A DNA stretch of 64,000 nucleotides from Steromphala cineraria (lineage: Eukaryota > Mollusca > Gastropoda > Trochida > Trochidae): contig OU744730.1 in NCBI GenBank assembly GCA_916613615.1, positions 35,201,315-35,265,314 on the forward strand, read 5' to 3'. A program made the position numbers and the translations under genes. Positions 32,725 to 44,765 of this stretch are shown here, one piece after another; positions within the stretch are counted from its first letter, which is position 1, and every line of letters begins with the position of its first letter. The notes under the pieces are model-generated. The model saw only the letters and a program-made list of their open reading frames with translations. It had not been told where the DNA came from and searched no databases.

Positions 32725-35384
32725 TTCTCCTATTTTCGACGGTCAACTTTATCGCGATATTACGCGAGAGCACGAGCGCGTCAGAGGTCACCGGAGTTGA
32801 AAACATCAACATCGGACCTTCGCAGCTCTCACACCGACTGGTTTGAAAAATGGAAATCCGTAAGGTAATAACAACAAAAACTTACCTCCAAATAGCATAT
32901 TTAACCAAGATTTCATAAGAACAAAAACATCCAACTTTTAATGTAAAGTTTTCATGCTTCACTTTTCACGTATCGATATCAAAACAAGTCGTCTGCTAAG
33001 CTTGTGTCATTCTTAAAATAGCTTCACACTTTCTGATGACGTCACGCTCGCTAAAAAAAAAAAGTATGGAAGATGAAAAGGGTCATCCCTTACGATGAAT
33101 TCTAACACGTCTGGTAATAAAGCAATAGGAAGTTTTTGACAGATAAGAGGTAGAGCGAAATATAACAATAAAAAACGATATATAAATGAATAAAACGACT
33201 GATATTAATATTTTCAGCAACTTACATCGACTAGGGGTTTCTACAGAGCTGGTTATTCACAAGATGACTTGCAGAATGCTTACTTATCAGTATTAGAAGA
33301 AAACTTACCTGTTCAGCAGGCTGCAACACGTTGGGGTGTACCAATCACAACTTTGAAAGATCGTGTAAAGGGCAGGATACACATTGACACAATAAAATCT
33401 GGAAAGTCTACTCTTTTTTCACAAGAAGAAGAATCTTTGTTGGTCTCCCACATCCGGGTAATGAGTGAGATTGGATATGGTTATACTCGTCAGGAAACTA
33501 TTAACTTAGCGACCGATTATGCTCATCACCTAGGACACAGAGACAAAGCTACGGCTTTGAGTTTGCGATGGCTATATAGCTTCCTCTCACGTTGGCCCGA
33601 AATTAGGATTCAGAAGCCAAGAAAGTTGGAGTACGCAAGAGCTAGATCTGCTACACGGCAGTCAGTAGATAGTTACTTTTCTGAACTTGAGAAAATTATG
33701 TCAAGATACAACTTCCATGACCGTCCACAGGATATCTTCAATATCGACGAGAAGGGGTTACAGACTGATATCACACCACCCAAAGTTGTATCTTCTTCAA
33801 ATTTCAAGCCTCAAGCTGTGACATCGGGAAAATCGAAAACTGTAACCTTAATCGGCTCTGTCAGTGCTACAGGAAATTCTGTACTCCTTTCTTCGTATTT
33901 CCTGGTCAGTGCATGCGTGAGGAATTATTGGCGGGAGCGTCACCGGGCGTCGATGGAACTGTTTCAGAGACGGGTTGGTCCAACACGGACATTTTTACAA
34001 CTTACATGGAAAGTCATTTCCTTAAGCATGTAGGTAGTGGCAACGTAAAATCACCTCTGCTCGTACTCTATGATGGACACAAAAGTCACGTTTCTCTCGG
34101 ACTTATCCAATGGGCCAAGAAACATCACATCATCTTGTTTGTGTTGCCTCCGCACACAAGTCACCTGCTACAGCCTCTCGACATCGGTTGTTACGGACCT
34201 GTTGAAGCTGGATGGACATCTGCATATCATAGATTTCTGAGAGAATCTACTGGAAAAGCTATCACAAGATACGATGTCTGTCAGATTGGCTGTAAGGTAC
34301 TGGCCTCAACGTTGACACCGCACAACATCATTTCATCATTTCGTCGTTCTGGAATATTCCCATTCAATCAGGATGTTGTTACAGATGAAGCAGTCGCCCC
34401 CTCCCTCACGTTCAAGACTACCAAAGCTACAGAGGTTTCGACAGACATGTCAGATGCACGTGATTTCCTTGGAAAGAGAGGTGGTGAGATACTTGCTAAC
34501 GTGGAGACAGCAAAAGTCAGAAAAACTGTCAGTAAAATAGTTGGCGGGAAACCAATCACTGATGACAATGTGATTACTAAACTTATTCAACATCATGCGG
34601 AACAAAACAAAACGAAATCAACAAAGGCAACTGATGACAGTGATCAGACGAAAACGGACAAGAGAAAATGTCAATCAAAGAACAATCCATCTAAGAAAGG
34701 GAAGAGCAAAGTGAACAACAGCAAGGGGAAAACTATCGTCTGCACAATTTCCTCATCAGTCGAAACTGACTCTGATCAATCGACCGATACGGATGAAGAA
34801 AAGTGCTGTGTTTGTGGTAAATTCACACCTAGTGATTTGAGGAAATGTGCTAATTTAACCTTTGTCAAATGGGCCGAGTGTGTGACATGTGGTCATTGGG
34901 TGCACTTAAAATTCTGCACGTCAATCACTAGTGTTAGGAGACATGCTGAATTCTTCTGTCAACATTGTCTTCCTACAGTAGAGGAATAGTAGCGAATTCT
35001 TCTGACTGAACTGTACATACGTTGGAGTTATTGATTTATGCGACTTTATTCTGTTAAAATTCATTGGAAACATCGTTGGATCAATTCTTGGGATTTTCCT
35101 CTAACTGGTGAGTAAGAAAATATGTGCTTCCATACATTTGTTTGCCTGATTTCCTGTGTATTACATGATCGTCGAAAAATGGTGACGTCACAAATTTGTA
35201 CACAAATCTGGGTCGTCCATTATCGATCGCCGTAGCGGCAGAATGAAAACAAGTAAAACAAAATGAGTTTTTAACGCTTTCAAACAATGGACATACTTTA
35301 TTTATAATATGTTACTTTATTACAAATGCTTCCGGATTTCGCGCACGTAATCGTTTTTCTCTTACACCGTCGAAAATAGGAGAA
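32725..35384 (+). mobile_element. Pogo/Tigger-like DNA transposon, outer repeats at 32725 and 35366
   Basis: TTCTCCTATTTTCGACGGT (32725-32743) is exactly inverted at 35366-35384, and the bases just inside (CGATATTACGCGAGA versus CGATTACGTGCGCGAAA read inverted) are similar. The 2.66 kb between them encloses the transposase gene. The true ends and a TA duplication were not located, so these may be subterminal rather than terminal repeats. Confidence 0.5.
32850..34989 (+). pseudogene. Pogo/Tigger-like DDE transposase with C-terminal PHD-like finger
   Basis: An exon ATG-GAA-ATC-CGT-AAG (32850-32864) ends at GTAATA, and an acceptor TTTTCAG precedes 33218. Joining them keeps the frame and gives a basic N-terminus running into RGFYRAGYSQDDLQNA. 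A Psq-type helix-turn-helix follows (NLPVQQAATRWGVPITTLKD), then a CENP-B-like domain. The catalytic triad is visible as IFNIDEKG (about 33740), LLVLYDGHKSH (34057) and HLLQPLDIG (34165), as in pogo (DDD). The tail is lysine-rich and ends in CCVCG..CVTCGHWVH..FFCQHC (34804-34970), a PHD-like zinc finger. One frameshift near 33895 (YF to FPGQCMREELLAG) separates two otherwise open halves. That makes this copy inactive unless it is a sequence error. Confidence 0.8.
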
Positions 35385-35389
35385 ACCAG

Positions 35390-37456
35390 TGTATCTTCAC
35401 AAAGCTTAGCATGTACATTTCGAAGACGTAAAAATCTCATCGATAAGTTATAAGCGATCAATTCAATACACCTCTTTGCCATCACAATCAAGTATATTTC
35501 ATGAAAAACGTAAAAGAAGGCAAAGTCGCTTTTTGACGTGTCGGCCATTTTGTTTTATGGAAAAGACAGGGAAAATCTCGATTTTGCCGATGGAATGTGT
35601 GACATCAACTGTGGAATACATGGCCCGCAAAATGGCGCCTGTCTTATTATTAGCACTGACAGACAAATAAACACCGAAGGTTGTAGCGGTCATGGGTAGC
35701 GGCAAACCCGTACCCACGTCAAACCTGTACCTTCTTCGTTTTTGAGAAGACACAAGACAATAGAAATGTTTTCTTTATGTATTTATTACATTGTTTCGTA
35801 CATAAAATGAGACAGACATAGTTTCGTACTACAAACGGCAACCATGGTTTCGTACTTTTACATGCACAAATATATGCATGGTTTCGTATTTTACATGCAC
35901 AGTTGTACATTCACATCCACTTTCTTTATACTACTGATAGGTAGTTCGGAGTACTTATGCGCATCTCCCATTGTCATATAAAATTTGATCCTGATGACGT
36001 CACCTAATGATATACAATACTCTCCTACACGTGTTTATGTGCTTCGCCGTGCGCTGGCTGAATATTCTTTGTGTGCATTGGTCATTAAGGTTTTAAACCA
36101 TCTAAATCATTATCATAACTGAAGTACCTTGTGACTCTCGGGTCTATGGTATGTAAACAAAGCGATCATGACACATTTGATAGAGAGTACGGCAAAATAT
36201 AGGGTTATCTATTTTATAAAATGATGAAGTAGATCAATATGTTATTACCAGTAAGCAGTATGTAAACCTAGCGACAACGTTGATATTTGTTCTAATCTTT
36301 TGTGGAGGAATATTATGGGATAGGGACCATTCATTTTAGCAATGTGAAGCAATAACATTATTTTAATTTTTATTATTTTTTGTATCCTCTTCAAAATTAG
36401 GAATAATCTTCTTTTCACAACTGTGTTGAAACCATGAGAATATAAAAGATGAAATTAAGAAAATAAAAATCATTCTTGAAGATGATGTTTTTTCACATTG
36501 TTGAAATTGATATGCAAATTAGAAAGTTCATATTTTCGTTAAAGGCCGAAATATTATAACTCGATACGACATTGATATCTGTTGGAATGGACATATGCAA
36601 ATTACTCAATTATCCTTTGAATTTTCGAAAAATTATAAGTGTTTTCTATTAATTATGTAAGCTAAGTTGGAAATAAGTTTCTCCGGCCCCATGAAAATGG
36701 ACACGATGCTTTCATACATTTATGACTGAAAATAATCAGCGAGAATTTATCCCCACGTATACCCCCTCTGAGATGTGTAACGTAGTGCAACAAAATTAAC
36801 AATCTCATGCAAACAAGATTTGTTTTAAATGCTATATATTCACTGACAATTATGTCTTAGAATTATTTGCTTGTGGCATTTGGTATTCCCTATTTAATTT
36901 AATGTATGGCATCAGTAAAAATTCATATTTGCCTACATTTACTTCATATCATTGAACTACTGAGGACATTTACGACGCATTAAGTGTTCAAAGATAGAAC
37001 TTATAGTTTTTACTTATCTTCTGATCTTTATTTAATTGATTTGTGATGAAATATTACAAAGAATATTTTCTCTTTTATTGAAATGACTGGCCCCTACATT
37101 CATCCGGGTACGTCACTTATTTCTCTTCTGACACACATGTTTGAATATGCAGATAAGGGTCAACCAGTGTTGGGGCGGGGCGTATCTGCTGTCTAAAGAC
37201 TATAAACAACAGCTAACAATACAAATGTTTTTGGTCAATTAAGTCCATTTCCCCTTTGAATTTCGGTGAAAATGATTGGCTGTGTTCTGATGAATTGTTC
37301 TTTGATCAGGAAAAAGTATATAAACTATATTTCATTCATTTTGAATTTTCTATCCGAACTACCGACTACTGATACATACATTTCTTTATTTTTGAAAAGA
37401 TACATACACTGTACATTTCTTTTTTTTTAAAAAGTTACAATTATACATTTCTTTAT
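35390..37456. other. AT-rich stretch, no gene recognised
   Basis: Frames of 60-84 codons at 35476-35910 lack motifs. Three ATGGTTTCGTA.TTTACATGCAC segments at 35825-35895 form a loose ~40 bp tandem repeat. Nothing else was identified. Confidence 0.4.
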
Positions 37457-38450
37457 TATACCCCCGCTACGACGTAGTCAGGGGTATATAGCGCTCCGCG
37501 TGTCCGTCCGTGCGTCCGTCCGAAATCGTTTCCGGAGCATTACTCAAAAACTATACCACTTAGAAACTTCAAATTTGGTATGGAAGTAGCCTATATGATG
37601 CTGTGGTGCCTTTTAGGGGTTTCAGCTCAATGGTCCAAATAATTTTTGAAATTTTGACCAAAAACGGTCTGATTTTTGGACTTTGTCTCGTTTCCGGAGC
37701 ATTACAGAAAAACTATACCACTTAGAAACTTCAAATTTGGTATGGAAGTAGCCTATATGGTGCTGTTGTGCCTTTTAGGGCTTTCAGCTCAATGGTCCAA
37801 ATAATTTTTGAAATTTTTACCAAAAATGGTCCGATTTTTGGACTTTGTCTTGTTTCCGGAGCATTACTAAAAAAATATACCACTTAGAAACTACAAATTT
37901 GGTATGGAAGTAGCCTATATGGTGCTGTTGTGCCTTTTAGGGGTTTCAGCTCAATGTTCTGAATAATTTTTGAAATTTTGACCAAAAACGATCCAATTTT
38001 TGGACTTTGTGTTGTTTCCGGAGCATATGTAAATACCAAATGACTTGCACACTTCAAATTTGGTATGGAAGTATACAGTCGAACCTCGGATACCCGGACT
38101 CCGTATATCTGTAAATCTCACCTTACGGACAAAGATTTTTCAAACAATGTGTCTACATTTCTTAAGAAAAATGACCCAGTTAACCGGACGATTTGCTATC
38201 CGGACGATTTTCACCTGTAACCAAAACAAGGTTCGACTGTATAGTGCTGTTGTGCCTGTTAAGGGTAATAACAGGGTTCCCATAATTTTATTCAAAAACT
38301 AAATAGCCGGGGATGTTTTGAAGTGAAATAGTTTTTAGGGTTGCAAGATCATTGTGTTCAAAGTCATAATCATTTCAAATTAATGTTAAGTGAAGGCGGT
38401 CAAACTACAGGCGGGGGTATGTGAGCCGCGCTCACTTTTGCCTTGTTTTT
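37457..38450 (+). mobile_element. Pearl/HINE-like element with 162 bp tandem core
   Basis: It starts TATACCCCCGCTACGACGTAG (inverted partner CAGGGGTATATA), then GTCCGTCCGTGCGTCCGTCC. Three full units and a partial follow, starting TTTCCGGAGCAT at 37529, 37691, 37853 and 38015 (exactly 162 bp). It ends GGCGGGGGTATGTGAGC, a TGAGCCGCGCTCA hairpin and TTGCCTTGTTTT. A pogo-type MITE sits in the last unit. The layout matches the 18947 element, but the core sequence is unrelated. Confidence 0.75.
38076..38239. mobile_element. 164 bp Tigger/pogo-type MITE with TA duplication
   Basis: The ends CAGTCGAACCTCGGATACCC and CAAGGTTCGACTG are inverted, and TA flanks both sides (38074-38075, 38240-38241). 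The interior repeats the CCGGAC/GTCCGG motif. The host repeat continues on both sides once the insert is removed (GGAAGTA / GTGCTGTTGTGCC), so this is a clean insertion into the tandem core. It would be mobilised in trans by a pogo-like transposase. Confidence 0.85.
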
Positions 38451-38615
38451 TAAAACGTACATACATTTCTTTATTTGTAAAAACGTACATACATTGACAT
38501 ATACATTGTCACATATCACATTTTAAAAGCACTAAAAAGCACTAAAACTGTAAAACATGTACATTTCATAACAGCACTGTTGTACACATTTCTTGGGAGT
38601 GTATATACATTACAC

Positions 38616-39010
38616 TTAAACGAAATCCGGGAGAGCGATTGGTCCATTAATCTTTGCCACTGCCCGCAACAGGTTACATGGGGATAGGTCACCTCCTGTG
38701 TATTGGCCCCAGAGTTCAAAGTATCTGTCATTTTTCAGCTTCTGGGCCAGTCTGTTTTCGGTCCAGTTGTCCGTCTGATGAGACGGACCTGTATAGAGGT
38801 AGCAGCTCTGCCTCTCTGTGAAGGAAGGGAACCAGGGAATAGAAGGGCAGGTTCTTCCTCCCGGCCTTCTGATTCAACCGCTTATGCCATGCTTCGACAT
38901 CGTTGTTGGTTCTTACTGTTTGTCCAAAGACGCTCCAACTTGGTATTTTCCAAACAGCATGGTTCAGCCAGGTCTGCTCCATGTATGAGCACAGGTCTTT
39001 TAGTGGCTGA
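38616..39010 (-). pseudogene. MULE-type transposase C-terminal fragment
   Basis: The minus-strand frame reads WKIPSWSVFGQTVRTNNDVE, then AWHKRLNQKAG, LPFYSLVPFLHREAELLPLY and, after a frame change near 38735, KLKNDRYFELWGQYTGGD and a stop at 38616. The pattern RTNN(D/E)VE.WH.RLN followed by EA-rich helices resembles the end of MULE/FLYWCH-linked transposases common in invertebrate genomes. The catalytic core is missing, so this is a decayed 3' fragment. Family assignment is by motif recall. Confidence 0.5.
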
Positions 39011-39099
39011 GTTGTCGCTTGTCAGGGTTAGAAGGACTACTTCTTTGGAATATAGAAAGTCTGATTACAATATTGTATAGTGCGTTCAAGGTCGCTACT

Positions 39100-39918
39100 C
39101 AAACATCTTTAGTTTAGTAATGAAAGCCGTTTTTGAAAGCCACTTTTGATGGGCCGCTTAGACCTTTTTGACAACAAACAAGTGAATGCATGACTGGTCA
39201 CGCCCCATTTTGTGACGTCATAAACAGAATCGGCCTCGTTATCTACATATCTATCGTAACAATACCACAGGAAAAAACCCTAATATTAATTAACGATTTT
39301 CAGAAAATGTTTTCCATCCAGTTAGATAAATCATTTAACACTACTAAGCATTTGATGTAAAAAAGATATCCACATCAATGGTAATTAAACAATTATTAAG
39401 GCGGTATTTCAGTTGAAATAATGAGTTACTGTGTATAGTCTGTTTATTACTTCACACCTGCACGAGTTTTATGGCCCCTAACCCAGGTGGGCTTTTCACA
39501 GTCGATAATTACGCTGTCTAAATGAAAGGCTATTTAAAGGTGTTTATTGGACAAATTAACAAAAATTAAGTCCAGCTTTTATTTTTTGAAAAATCTTTGA
39601 ACGAAAATCGAGAAGTGGTAAGGTCGAGGTTAGTTGATGTTTAAATGAATATCTTATTTAATATTATTATAGAATTATTACAATATAAGAATTATATATT
39701 AATATCAACATTTTTGCAAAAAATAAAATCGAAATTCCTCCTCAGAAAGTTTTGATTATGAATTTTTTTCCTCAAGTCCCCTCCATGACACAAAATGTTT
39801 ATGCATGGAGGTAAATAATTAACAATAAATATTTTATTTATTATAAAATATATATTAAATTTAAATATGTTGGCGCCTTCTTATAGCTAAACTTCTGGGG
39901 ATATGTACATAGCACTCA
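39100..39918. other. AT-rich spacer, nothing recognised
   Basis: No gene was recognised. The stretch is very AT-rich around 39640-39720 and 39820-39870. Confidence 0.4.
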
Positions 39919-39920
39919 CA

Positions 39921-41001
39921 TTTTTAGCTCATCTGGCCTGTAAGGCCCGATGGGCTTATGGCATGGCATGGTGTCCGGCGTCCGTCCGTCCGTCCGTCCA
40001 TCCGTCCGTAAACTTTGTGGAATTTCGACTTCTTCTCCAGAACCATAAGGCCTAGAAAGCTGAAACTTTGTGTACAGACTCCTTGGCTAGTGAGGATTAT
40101 AAATTGTAGCTTTGGTGTCCCTGTGACCCCTAATAACGGCCACAGAACCACACCCTAAAGACCTATTTTCATCTTCTCCAGAAGCATTAGGCCTAGAAAG
40201 CTGAAACTTTGTGTACAGACTCCTTGGCATGTGGGGATTCTAATTTGTAGCTTCGGTAGCCCTGTGACCCCAAATAAGGGCCACAGGGGCCACGCCCTAA
40301 AAACTTATTTTCATCTTCTTCTCCAGAACCATAAGGCCTAGAAAGCTGAAACTGTGTGTACAGACTCCTTAGCTAGTGAGGATTATAAATTGTAGCTTTA
40401 GTGGCCCTGTGACCCCTAATAAGGGCCACAGGGGCCACGCCCTAAAAACCTATTTTCTTCTTCTTCTCCAGAACCATAAGGCCTAGAAAGTTGAAACTGT
40501 GTGTACAGACTCCTTAGCTAGTGAGGATTATAAATTGTAGCTTTAGTGGCCCTGTGACCCCTAATAAGGGCCACAGGGGCCCCTAAAAACCTATTTTCAT
40601 CTTCTTCTCCAGAACCATAAGGCCTAGAAAGTTGAAACTTTGTGTACAGACTCCTTGGCTAGTGAGGATTATAAATTGTAGCTTTGGTTGCCCTGTGACC
40701 CTTAACAAGGGCCACAGATGCCATGCCTTAAAAACCTATTTTCATCTTCTTCTTCAGAACCATGAGGCCTAGAAAGCTGAAACTTTGTGTACAGACTCCT
40801 TGACTATTGAGGTTTATGAATTGTAGCTTTGGTGATGTCCTTCAAATCTATTTTCATCTTCTTCTCCTGAAGTATAAGGCCTAGAAAACTGAAACTTGTC
40901 GCCTATATATACTTAATTTTATGATTGGTGCCCCTGTGGCCTTTACAAAGGGGGAATCACATTGGCCACACTCTACAGCATAATTGATGATGTAGCCTGA
41001 T
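39921..41001 (+). mobile_element. AGCTCAT-type pearl/HINE-like element, copy 1 (3' truncated)
   Basis: It starts TTTTTAGCTCATCTGGCCTG, then a GGCCTGTAAGGCC-type inversion, CCGTCCGTCCGTCC and about six core units of 141-145 bp (anchor ACTTTGTGTACAGACTCCTT at 40065, 40206 and so on). It lacks the 3' hairpin end seen in copy 2 and runs directly into a family A element at about 41002. Confidence 0.75.
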
Positions 41002-41915
41002 GAAGTTGCGGAGGGGTATTAAAATGGGTACCGTCCGTCCATTACACTTTGTGTCCGCCTCATAACTTTGTAACTAATCAACCATTTCAATTCAAATTCG
41101 TCATGGAAGTAAAGAAACATCTAATAATGTGTCATGAGTAACAATTTTCTGAAAATCTATATAAAACATTGGGATTTTGGAGAAAAAAGGTAAATTTGTA
41201 AGAAATCTGTAACAAGTCCCGTCCGGCTCACAACTTCTAATCATCACATTTGGATAAAATTTGATATTGAGATACATAATCATATGAAGGTGTGTCATGA
41301 AGAACAATTTTTTTTTTTTTTTTTTTTTTTTTAGTTAAATTTTTATTTCAGAAGTGCCTGTTACAAAAAGGAGAACATGCCCAGGGTAGCATGAACCCAT
41401 TTACTATTGAAAATGAAGACATTTCTGAGGTTTTTTTTTGTTTTTCTACACAAGACAAAGACAGTTCACTCACTCACACTTTCACATTTCATTTGTTTAA
41501 TAAAAGTTTGTCTTTTTTGCCAAAAAGTGAGGTCTCTGTTGGAAAACTATTACAAGTCCTGTCCTCCTCACAACTTCTAAACTAATCATCACATTTGGAT
41601 CAAATTTGATATGGAGATACATAATCATATGAAGGTGTGTTGAAAATATTTTTGTTTACATATAAACAAATTGATCTTGGAGATTCAAATACATAAAGTT
41701 ATTTGTTTTCATTTAATTTTGTCAGTTTACTGGAATTATGCCCAACAGTGAACAAAGTTGGTATCATTTAGTTTTTTGATTGGAACAGTTTCCTTCATAT
41801 CCTGGAAAAATTGTGTTATTTTGTGCAGCAAAAATTAATCAGCGATATGATAAGGAAAACCTATGCATGTTGTGCAATTTGCGGGGGATATAGCTCGACA
41901 ATGTCAGCTGCTTGT
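41002..41915 (+). mobile_element. Pearl/HINE-like element (family A), copy 2, with a retroposed insert
   Basis: It begins inside the 5' signature (GAAGTTGCGGAGGGGTATTA), then GTACCGTCCGTCC and core units like those at 48340, and ends GCAATTTGCGGGGGATATAG..CTTGT (41915). A poly(T)-led insert lies at 41308-41515. The immediately following TCCCCCGCCGCAACGCGG (41918-41950) looks like the start of yet another such element. Confidence 0.75.
41308..41515 (-). pseudogene. Retroposed transcript fragment with AATAAA and poly(A)
   Basis: On the minus strand about 180 bp end with GAAATAAAAATTTAACT followed by 25 A (poly-T at 41308-41332). An AATAAA ~13 bp before the A tract is the hallmark of a polyadenylated RNA copied into DNA. 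It interrupts the family A core, which resumes near 41515 (TTTTTTGCCAAAAAGTGAGG). The fragment is 3' UTR-like with no domain, so the source gene or SINE cannot be named. Confidence 0.6.
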
Positions 41916-42177
41916 TGTCCCCCGCCGCAACGCGGAACGGGGGACTATGAATTCAGCGATTTGATGAAACAACAATAACGATCAGATCTTGTATATATAC
42001 CAACTAGACCTACGATTCTAAGCTCTAATGTCGCCAAGAATTATCAGGATGTTTGTTTTTCTCTTAGTGTCAATGACTCAATGGCCTATCAAGACAATTT
42101 TACAGATTTTTCAGTCAGTTATGTGAGTTTTAGAATATTTATATTTTAAAAAATAATGGTCATTATGTTATAAATTG

Positions 42178-42890
42178 TCAGCCGCCGCACTCGTATAACT
42201 AGCTATAACTTTTTTTCACTAAGCTTTCCGGAACGCTTATTCATAACTTACCACTCATACCTCGGGGTAACAATTTTGACACGTTCACTTTCAAGGTCAA
42301 AGGTCAAGGTCACATGCTATGTAATCACTCTAAGAATTCCTTGTAAACACGATAACTTGAAAAGTTTTTGTGCTATGAAGCTCTAACTTGGTATATATCA
42401 TCCTTGGAAGAATAAACATTTTTGAAAAGGTTTTGGCTACAATCTGTCAAAGGTCAAGGTCAAAGTGAGGTCATGACTTTAGCATGGTTTAGCGAAAATG
42501 CTTTCTTCTAACTATGAACACTTTTAATCAATACATGATTGTTATACTCAATAAAAAGTGTTCATTAATTGTGTGACTTTAAAAGTCAAAGGTCAAGGTC
42601 ATGAGATATGAGTTATTCCATTTAGCTTTTCAGAACTCATGAACATGTCTAAGTGTTTACACCTCTGGAGAATTATTTTGTTCACTTTCAAGGTCAAATG
42701 TGAAGGTCACGAGTTATAAAATCACTACAAAAGTCCTTGTAAACACGATAACTTGAAAAGTGTTTGTGCTATGAAGTTTAGATTTTGTATATATTATCTC
42801 TTGAGAAGATCAACATTTTCGAAAAAAGTTTTGGGTACGAACTGTCAAAGGTCAAGGTCACAGCAAGGTCAACATATATTGAGAAAATTG
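42178..42890 (+). repeat. AGGTCA-rich repeat (family B), copy 1 left part
   Basis: It starts at a GCCGCCGCACTCGTATAACT segment and includes TAACTTGAAAAGTTTTTGTG, GAAGCTCTAACTTGGTATAT and repeated AGGTCAAAGGTCA/TCAAGGTCA words (42292, 42455, 42587, 42846). The unit continues at 44766 after an insertion. There is no coding frame. Confidence 0.7.
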
Positions 42891-44765
42891 ATTTTTAGCT
42901 CATCTGGCCTGTAAGGCCCGATGGGCTTATGGCATGGCATGGTGTCCGGCGTCCGTCCGTCCATCCGTCCGTCCGTCCATCCGTCTGTCCGTCCATCCGT
43001 CCGTCCGTCCATCCGTCCGTCCGTAAACTTTGTGGAATTTCGACTTCTTCTCCAGAACCATAAGGCCTAAAAAGCTTAAACTTTGTGTACAGACTCCTTG
43101 GCTAGTGAGGATTATTAATTGTAGCTTTGGTGGCCCTGTGACCCCTAATAAGGGCCTCAGGGGCCACGCCCTAAAAACCTATTTTCATCTTCTTCTCCAG
43201 AACCATAAGGCCTAGAAAGCTGAAACTTTGTGTACAGACTCCTTAGCTAGTGAGGATTATAAATCGTAGCTTTAGTGGCCCTGTGACCCCTAATAAGGGC
43301 CACATGGGCCACGCCCTAAAAACCTATTTTCATCTTCTTCTCCAGAACCATGAGGCCTAGAAAGCTGAAACTTTGTGTACAGACTCCTTGGCTAGTGAGG
43401 ATTATAAATTGTAGCTTTGGTGACCCTGTGACCCCTAAAAAGGGCCACAGGGGCCACACCCTAAAAACCTATTTTCATCTTCTTCTCCAGAACCATGAGG
43501 CCTAGAAAGCTGAAACTTTGTGTACAGACTCCTTGGCTAGTGAGGATTATAAATCGTAGCTTTGGTGACCCTGTTGCCCCTAATAAGGGCCACAGGGGCC
43601 ACACCCTAAAAACCTATTTTCATCTTCTTCTCTAGAAGCATAATACCTAGAAAGCTGAAACTTTGTGTACAGACTCCTTGGCTAGTGAGGATTATAAATC
43701 GTAGCTTTGGTGACCCTGTTGCCCCTAAAAAGGGCCACAGGTGCCACGCCCTAAAAACCTATTTTCATCTTCTTCTCCAGAACCATGAGGCCTAGAAAAC
43801 TGAAACTTTGTGTACAGACTCCTTGGCTAGTGAGGATTATAAATTGTAGCTTTAGTGGCCCTGTGACCCCTAAAAAGGGCCACAGGTGCCACGCCCTAAA
43901 AACCTATTTTCATCTTCTTCTCCAGAACCATAAGGCCTAGAAAGCTGAAACTTTGTGTACAGACTCCTTGGCTAGTGAGGATTATAAATTGTAGCTTTGG
44001 TGACCCTGTGACCCCTAAAAAGGGCCACAGGGGCCACACCCTAAAAACCTATTTTCATCTTCTTCTCCAGAACCATGAGGCCTAGAAAGCTGAAACTTTG
44101 TGTACAGACTCCTTGGCTAGTGAGGATTATAAATCGTAGCTTTGGTGACCCTGTTGCCCCTAATAAGGGCCACAGGGGCCACACCCTAAAAACCTATTTT
44201 CATCTTCTTCTCTAGAAGCATAATGCCTAGAAAGCTGAAACTTTGTGTACAGACTCCTTGGCTAGTGAGGATTATAAATTGTAGCTTTGGTGGCCCTGTG
44301 ACCCCTAATAAGGGCCACAGGGGCCACGCCCTAAAAACCTATTTTCATCTTCTTCTCCAGAACCATGAGGCCAAGAAAGCTGAAACTTTGTGTACAGACT
44401 CCTTGGCTAGTGAGGATTATAAATTGTAGCTTTGGTGGCCCTGTGACCCACAATAAGGGGACAGGGGCCACGCCCTAAAAACCTTTTTTCATCTTCTTCT
44501 CCAGAACCATGAGGCCAAGAAAGCTGAAACTTTGTGTACAGACTCCTTGATTATTGAGGATTATGAATTGTAGGTTTGGTGACCCTGTTGCCCCAATGAA
44601 GTATAAGGCCTAGAAAACTGAAACTTGTCGCCTATATACTTTATTTTAATGATTGGTGACCCTTTGGCCTCTACAAAGGGGGAATCACATTTGCCCCACT
44701 CAACAGCATATATTGTAATTGACGATAAAGCCTGATTAGCTACAGAGCCAATGGCTCTATTTTTT
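42891..44765 (+). mobile_element. AGCTCAT-type pearl/HINE-like element, copy 2, 145 bp cores
   Basis: It starts TTTTTAGCTCATCTGGCCTG inside a T run, with many CCGTCCGTCC/CATCCGTCCG repeats, then eleven core units. The anchor ACTTTGTGTACAGACTCC recurs every 145 bp from 43081 to 44386, with the last interval 144. It ends GCTACAGAGCCAATGGCTCT with ATTTTTT; the AGAGCC-AAT-GGCTCT hairpin lies at the end. Family B sequence continues on both sides, so it was inserted between T residues there. No protein gene. Short open frames through the array are a by-product of the repeat. Confidence 0.82.

Noticed and set aside
43030..44429. Regular direct repeats considered as a CRISPR array or coding repeat protein
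   Set aside because: Whole 145 bp units repeat without unique spacers, and the context is eukaryotic. Frames through the array are broken by stops every one or two units.
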